A stretch of 64,000 nt of DNA from Blasia pusilla (taxonomy: Eukaryota; Marchantiophyta; Marchantiopsida; Blasiales): the NCBI GenBank assembly GCA_050084515.1, contig CM114271.1, forward strand, positions 61,132,001 through 61,196,000. The letters are read 5' to 3'. The position numbers and the translations under genes are program-made. Shown here in pieces: positions 59,101-64,000 of the stretch. Every line of letters begins with the position of its first letter. Position 1 is the first letter of the stretch. The notes beneath the pieces were generated by a model. The model ran no database searches. It was given only the letters and a program-made list of their open reading frames with translations, and was not told where the DNA came from.

Positions 59101-59402
59101 GAGTTTTAGGTTCCTACAATAAGGTGATGGGAATGAAGGACTTTCCAAATTAAATCAAGGGAATTTAAAATTAAGGTGGGTATAAGTGGAATTTAAAATT
59201 AAGAGGAGGAGTTAATAAGAGGAATGAAAAATCTTTGAAGTTTGGTAATACTAAGTTGTATTATTCTTGGAAAATGCATTCTAAGTGAAAAGAAAAAAGA
59301 TGGAGATTATTAAAAGAAGAAGTGAAAAAATACTTTAAAATAAGAAAAGATCATTCAAAGAAAGTTTGGATTTCTAAAAACTTGCACATGGCATAAAAAA
59401 AT
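56166..59402. other. Unassigned region
   Basis: AT-rich to about 57530. 58000-58300 is a GC-richer island with minus-strand frames 58005-58202 (very hydrophobic) and 58069-58260 (Arg-rich) that I do not recognise. 58855-58895 is an inverted repeat. Confidence 0.35.
58855..58895. repeat. Inverted repeat, 17-18 bp arms
   Basis: TTCTCTCACTAATCT and AGATTAGTGTGAGAA pair with one mismatch around a short loop. Confidence 0.65.
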
Positions 59403-59589
59403 ACTAGTGTAAGCCCGTACAATGCATGGGTTTAAATTACCTCCTATAATTAATTCAAGTACCATTTTAAATCAATTCCAAATCACCCTGTTGGTTCAAA
59501 AGACGAATAATCCTATTGGTTGAAAGTGCCAAATGTCAAAAGGAGAAGAATTTGAAAAATGAAGGGGCACTTTCCAATGATGATATAGA
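59403..59589 (-). mobile_element. Complete 187-bp non-autonomous Helitron
   Basis: On the minus strand: A|TCTATATCATCATTGG start, a 3' hairpin CCCATGCATTGTACGGG, six bases, then CTAG|T. A and T flanks fit Helitron insertion between A and T. The element is non-coding. Confidence 0.7.
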
Positions 59590-61245
59590 TTTTTTGGGAT
59601 TAAGAGATTGAGGGAATAGTTCCAACATGCTCATACATAAATTTGGCGTGAATGTATAAAACATTGGAAAGGAAACTTGGAAAATTATAAGAATATTGCA
59701 CGTATTTTGATTCGTCAACATATTTTCTAGACAGCTGAATTTCTTAAATTATTTTGTACTGAACCATTAAGAGGCAGGGTCTTTTCTTTCTTTATTTTTA
59801 ATTTAGTGAAGAATTCATTCCCACCTAGAGCTATTCTTGACATCACTTCTTGGCATCCCAATTTAAATATAAGACAAAGAACTAGAATTCTTCGTTAAAG
59901 TACTAAGCCAATAAGAATTCAAGATTTTCAGTTCTCCAAAAATCTTTCATAGTTAAAATAAAAGTGAATGGAAATTTTCATTAAAATGTGAAAAGGGTCT
60001 CTAAGATCCAATGAATTCCAAGAAAATCTAAAGAAAAGCAAAGTCTTAAAGGAGAATACCTAATCTTGAGAAAGCAATTTTTTTTGGAAAGAATCAACTC
60101 CAATAATAGTATTATGGAGTCTCCGTGTGCATGATCTATATATCTGATAACTTAACCAATACTATGTGAAAGATAGATTTTATAGAGAAGATGGTCTATT
60201 ACAAGGTGAATGAAAGGCAAGGAAGTATATCGCAAATGAGGGTTGGAATCGATGTTCTTTATTGAATGTGATCTAAAAATAATGGGAATCCATAGAATAT
60301 CAATAAGCATCGATTGTTGGCTTGTTGGTACATCGTTTTAAACTAGGAGTGATACAAGTGCCAACCTCACTTTTTCTACGCTTTCCAGTCCTAGATTATG
60401 GGTTGACTCTATTTCAATATCTAGTTAGCCAATTTGCTCTAATATGAGTGCATGCTTAATTAGAAAGAAAAGACCAATTAGTGTTTGTAACTTGTTGGAT
60501 ATTCATATCGGCTCCCATAGAAATAAAACTACAAGGTGATAGGGAAATTGTGTGTTCACCACATGGATTGTGAATCTATACATGGTCTTTTTTGGGTATA
60601 TGTGTCAACATAAAATCCAAGGAAATAGTAGGGACATTGGTCTTTGTTTTCCTAACAACACATAGAACTTCCTTACATCTATACATATACTTGTTGGTGC
60701 CATAATCAAGTAGCAATGCCTTGCATATGGAAATAGTTGGGGGTACTCTGACTTAATAGTTGAGTTGATTAATGGGAAATTAGTAATGCATGCACAAATC
60801 TTAGATGCTATGCGATCTATATCATCTTGTTGAATCCAAAAAATCACATGGTATTGTAAATGACCCTTATCTTGCCATTTATATCTCAGTGCTTAATCAA
60901 GTGTATATATATCCTAGTATATGTAAACTTGAAAAGATAAAGTGGGCCAAAAAAGTGTGTAGCCTTATATGGAAGAGTTGTGCACACCTTGTATGTGCAT
61001 CTTTCCAAGTGAAAGTATTGCTGAACTTTTGTAACAATCTCAACCCGCTTGTTAATGGAGACCTCGTTAGTTATGAGAGTGGAGAGAAAAATTGGCACAC
61101 CCTACTTATGCACCATAACTTTTAAATCTTTGAGATGTCGTATGAGCCAAGCAAGAGTACTAGGTATCTGAGGGCTGAGTAAACGCTTAGATAAATGGTA
61201 TTAGAGATCCTCTTCTACAAGTTTGGGTTTTCCCTCCTAAAGTTC
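59590..61245. other. Unassigned region, possibly Helitron 2 interior
   Basis: The minus-strand frames 60605-60847 and 60886-61098 are downstream, in transcription sense, of the second Helitron fragment and could be its decayed continuation, but no Rep or helicase motif is visible. Confidence 0.3.
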
Positions 61246-62230
61246 TCAACTTGTCATGGTCTCTATTGAGAATAAATGAAAAATAGGTAGAGCATAGAGT
61301 GAATTAGCCGCTAGTATGTGTCTAATGTAAGTTGGTGTCATGTAAATATTGAATGTAGTTTCATTTGTTATGTAAAGATCCCAAAGGTAGAACTCGCCAA
61401 TTCTTGGTATAATGTAGGGAGTAATAAACCCATTGCATAGAGCATATGGTGAGTACAGAGACTTACTAATGGTTGTCACGTCTTTTAGGATAGATCGGTG
61501 AGATCTAGTAGAGCGCCTTTGCGAGAAGTGGAGGACAGACTCAGGAGGTTGAGGATATCCTACTAAGGCCTCCAAAAACCTGAGAGAGCAGGTTTTACCA
61601 AGTTTCCCCTTCGTTTCGGCTCATTTGGAGCCATATTGAGGAACTTACTATTTTAGGTAAATACCATTTTGAGTATATGGTCGGCTTTGTATTTTGGGTA
61701 AGTGTCCCCTAACCTCCTACATTAGGTCAAGAGCCAAGGAGGTTACTTGGGAGCATAGGTTACCATGGAGAGAGCTTGGGAGAGGGGAGGGGTATACCTC
61801 AAGGAGAGAGAGAGCTTGAGAGCTCTTTTTGTTGAACCTCTTGGCATAAGGCGGTGGAGCTATGGTCCCTTGCCTTGTGAGTGTAACCCAATCCTCTCAT
61901 TAGGAGAGTGGGTTTGGTTTGACATGGGAGAGAGTGCACACCTTTGAGAGCTATGGTGTTGAGAGAGATTGGATCTTGATTTAGGGTTTGATTCGAGATA
62001 TTTTGGTACTTCTTGACTTGTTGTTTGGATGCCATGAGTTAGCATGGGATCGTGCGTGTTTGTGTGTGTGTTTGATGACAATAATGTATGTTGTGTAGCG
62101 ATGTGTATGCGCACGATATGGTACATATCTTGTTATGCCGAGTGGAAATATATTACAATTCCACAACAACCGCGACATCATATTTGTAGTTTGAATATAT
62201 GACATATTTTTCTCCCATATGGATAACATC
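61246..62230 (-). pseudogene. Second Helitron N-terminal ORF fragment, split by a solo LTR
   Basis: Minus-strand translation of 61470-61246 includes SLYSPYALCNGF, NIYMTPTYIRHILAANSL and a LFS segment, which aligns with NIYPPYALVNGY and NVYMTPAYMRDILAVNPL of the Helitron at 1.8-2.2 kb. The alignment appears to continue on the far side of the LTR (62119-62200). The Cys cluster CCCCSK of copy 1 is not conserved in copy 2. This shows that the pre-Rep frame is a regular part of the Helitron family. Confidence 0.6.
61474..62118 (+). repeat. Solo LTR (X + Y) with 4-bp target duplication
   Basis: Complete XY repeat, TGTCACGTCT to CGCACGATA, flanked on both sides by TGGT (61470-61473 and 62119-62122). 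No internal element sequence is attached, as expected after recombination between two LTRs. It interrupts the Helitron frame. Confidence 0.8.
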
Positions 62231-63637
62231 TTCTCAACAAATGGCTAGTTGTAGCTCATTGGTGTGGATGCTAACTTGTTATTTATTGGTTGCCTATTGC
62301 AAGCTTGTATCTTGCAATGATCCAAGTGGGATCTACTAAGGATTATGGAATGACACACTTTTCCTCTACTATGGCATACATAAGTAGTAGGATCGTGTTG
62401 GAATACAATGTTTCCTTGAGATCTTACAAAAAGGTACAATTGACGTGAAGTTGTAGGACTCGTATCTAGAATATCTCTATGATGGATAGCCATTAATAAC
62501 ATAGTATTGGAGAGAATGTGGATAACGCTAAAATAAGAATTATATAGTAGAGGAAATCAACTCAACTACAAGCTACTTCTCGACTGACCTTGTAAAATCC
62601 AAATTCTGAGTTGTAAATCAACTACAAAATGATATATGGTGAGTGAACACATGGTAGGTGAATGTACAAGAATTACAAAGTAAGCATCAGAGAGGTAAGA
62701 AGGTGACAGTTGCAAAATACTTGTAGAATGTATCTAATAGATGCAACGCTACTGAGAGATTGACCTTGTAAAGCTATAGACAAAATTTGGTGAAGGATGG
62801 GAGTCTTTGAATCTTGAGACATTTGCATATACAAGAGATCAAAGTAGAAATTTCCATATTGTGAGTAGTCACCACTATCCTCGTAAAGTGGAGTTGTTTG
62901 CCCACTATCCTCGTAAGATCCACTCTTGAGTTGCCAATCAACTATAGAATGATGGATTGCGTGTTAAGATAGGGTGGGTGATAGGATTAGAATAACAAAG
63001 GAAACATCCAAGAGATAATAAGAATATGTTTGGAAAATACTTGTAGAATGTACCTAAAAGATGAAATACTATTGAGAGATTGACCTTGTGTTAGTCTAAG
63101 ATACTGCAAGTTGTAGACAAAGTTTGTGGAAGAATGGGGGAGTTATGAATTTTGACACACCTACATATATAAGAGGGAAAATGTAAATAGAACAGATGTG
63201 TTTAATCTCCTTATCCCTGATTATGTAGGCAAGCACAAATATTTTAGCTGCGAGTAGTCATATATATTGTACCAAAATATTTTTGAAACAATTGAATAAC
63301 ATCCTACAAAGTGCGACAAGAGGTATAGAAGTGAGTCAGAGCTTGGATCGGCATGGAAAGCGACTATCAAATAAACCAACTATCAAATCACTTGTATGAT
63401 AAGGTTGCAGAAAAACGGGCTTGCCTAGAAAAGTATGGATATGTTCATGGACATGCCATCTTGCACATGTTCTCGCACTGTAGCCCATGTCCCTACTGCA
63501 ATCTTCATTTATGTTTGGTCAGCAACCTCGGCCCGTGTTTGGTTTGCGCCTTGCCTGCGGGCCAAATTATTTTTAATTTAAATAATACAATAAGAAATAA
63601 GAAATGGCCCTCTCGCAGGCTTGCAGCCAATCTGCAT
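62231..63637. other. Unassigned region with a tandem duplication
   Basis: 62587-62850 and about 62909-63190 align as diverged tandem copies (shared AAAATACTTGTAGAATGTA, TGAGAGATTGACCTTGT and TATAAGAG). 63340-63630 holds no recognisable gene. Confidence 0.4.
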
Positions 63638-63763
63638 TGTCGTGCGCATACACATCGCTACACAACATACATCGCTGTCACCGAACACACACACAAACAC
63701 GCATGATCCCATGCTAACTCATGGCATCCAAACAACGAGACAAGAAGAACCAAAATATCTCCA
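63638..63763 (-). repeat. 126-bp Y module at the 3' end of a second element
   Basis: On the minus strand starts TGGAGATATTTTGGTTC and ends GCGCACGACA. Exactly 126 bp, preceded by the G-run tract. It is followed by unrelated sequence, not X. Confidence 0.8.
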
Positions 63764-64000
63764 ATCGCCCCCCTAGTTGGTGGTTAGGTCCCTCTAACTC
63801 CAGATAGCCATCTATCCCTACCTACCATGACATACATCTCTCGGACGCTAAGAGCAAGAAGGCCGGGTGCTCATGTGGCCCCATTGTTAGTCGCCTCCTT
63901 GTCATCCATGTCATAGACACAAGTTGGAATATAGAACTACCTTCTCTATGTACATCTGGGACACATCCATCGTCCCTGAGAAACCCTAGTGAGAGGTGGC
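63764..64000 (-). pseudogene. 3' end of a second methyltransferase-family retroelement
   Basis: Reverse complement of 31560-31799. At the window edge the minus strand still codes PPLTRVSQGRWMCPRC, the end of the PHD finger, with the same TAG (63946-63948). The remainder is the 3' untranslated part up to the G-run before Y. The element continues beyond the window, so its pol and methyltransferase state is unknown. Confidence 0.8.

Noticed and set aside
1-64000. CRISPR arrays, operons, ribosome binding sites
   Set aside because: The window is plant nuclear DNA; no regularly spaced short repeats or prokaryotic gene organisation were seen.

Overview
This is a stretch of nuclear genome from a land plant. 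Two host genes have plant-specific architecture: an intronless, plastid-type site-2 protease (15468-17210, plus strand) and a secreted class III peroxidase with the classical four-exon, three-intron layout (35110-37031, plus strand). Gene density is low, the DNA is AT-rich, and nearly everything else is transposon debris. I cannot name the species. A transposon-rich non-angiosperm (moss, lycophyte or fern) is a guess only. There is no bacterial, organellar or viral genome content, no rRNA gene, no convincing tRNA gene and no CRISPR array.

Layout. 1-7500: a decayed autonomous Helitron (Rep/PIF1-helicase pseudogene 1836-5628) preceded by a diverged tandem duplication. 7505-10703: minus-strand 5' part of a Ty3/gypsy-type element (LTR module, leader, gag). 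10960-14060: minus-strand Ty1/copia remnant with a perfect initiator-tRNA-type primer binding site. 15468-17210: protease gene. 17211-26200: mostly unassigned DNA with small Helitron ends and one SINE-like piece. 26202-32565: the outstanding feature, a Ty3/gypsy element with two LTRs whose pol frame carries a C5-cytosine DNA methyltransferase domain upstream of reverse transcriptase, RNase H and integrase, and a PHD finger at the C-terminal end. 33-37 kb: peroxidase gene and flanks. 38.5-42.5 kb: second copia remnant. 42.5-64 kb: unassigned DNA with nested non-autonomous Helitrons, fragments of the methyltransferase-element family, a second Helitron fragment split by a solo LTR, and, at the very end, the 3' end of another methyltransferase element running off the window on the minus strand.

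How it fits together. The methyltransferase retroelement family is represented by at least five pieces here (7.5-10.7, 26.2-32.6, 45.2-45.7, 54.6 and 63.6-64.0 kb) plus a solo LTR at 61.5-62.1 kb. Put together they imply the order LTR, leader, gag, methyltransferase, RT, RNase H, integrase, PHD finger, LTR. The one long copy is coding-dead. Most of its stop codons fall where a single C-to-T (or G-to-A) change from a glutamine, arginine or tryptophan codon explains them, the pattern expected from deamination of methylated cytosine. The two host genes look intact and unrelated to the repeats around them.
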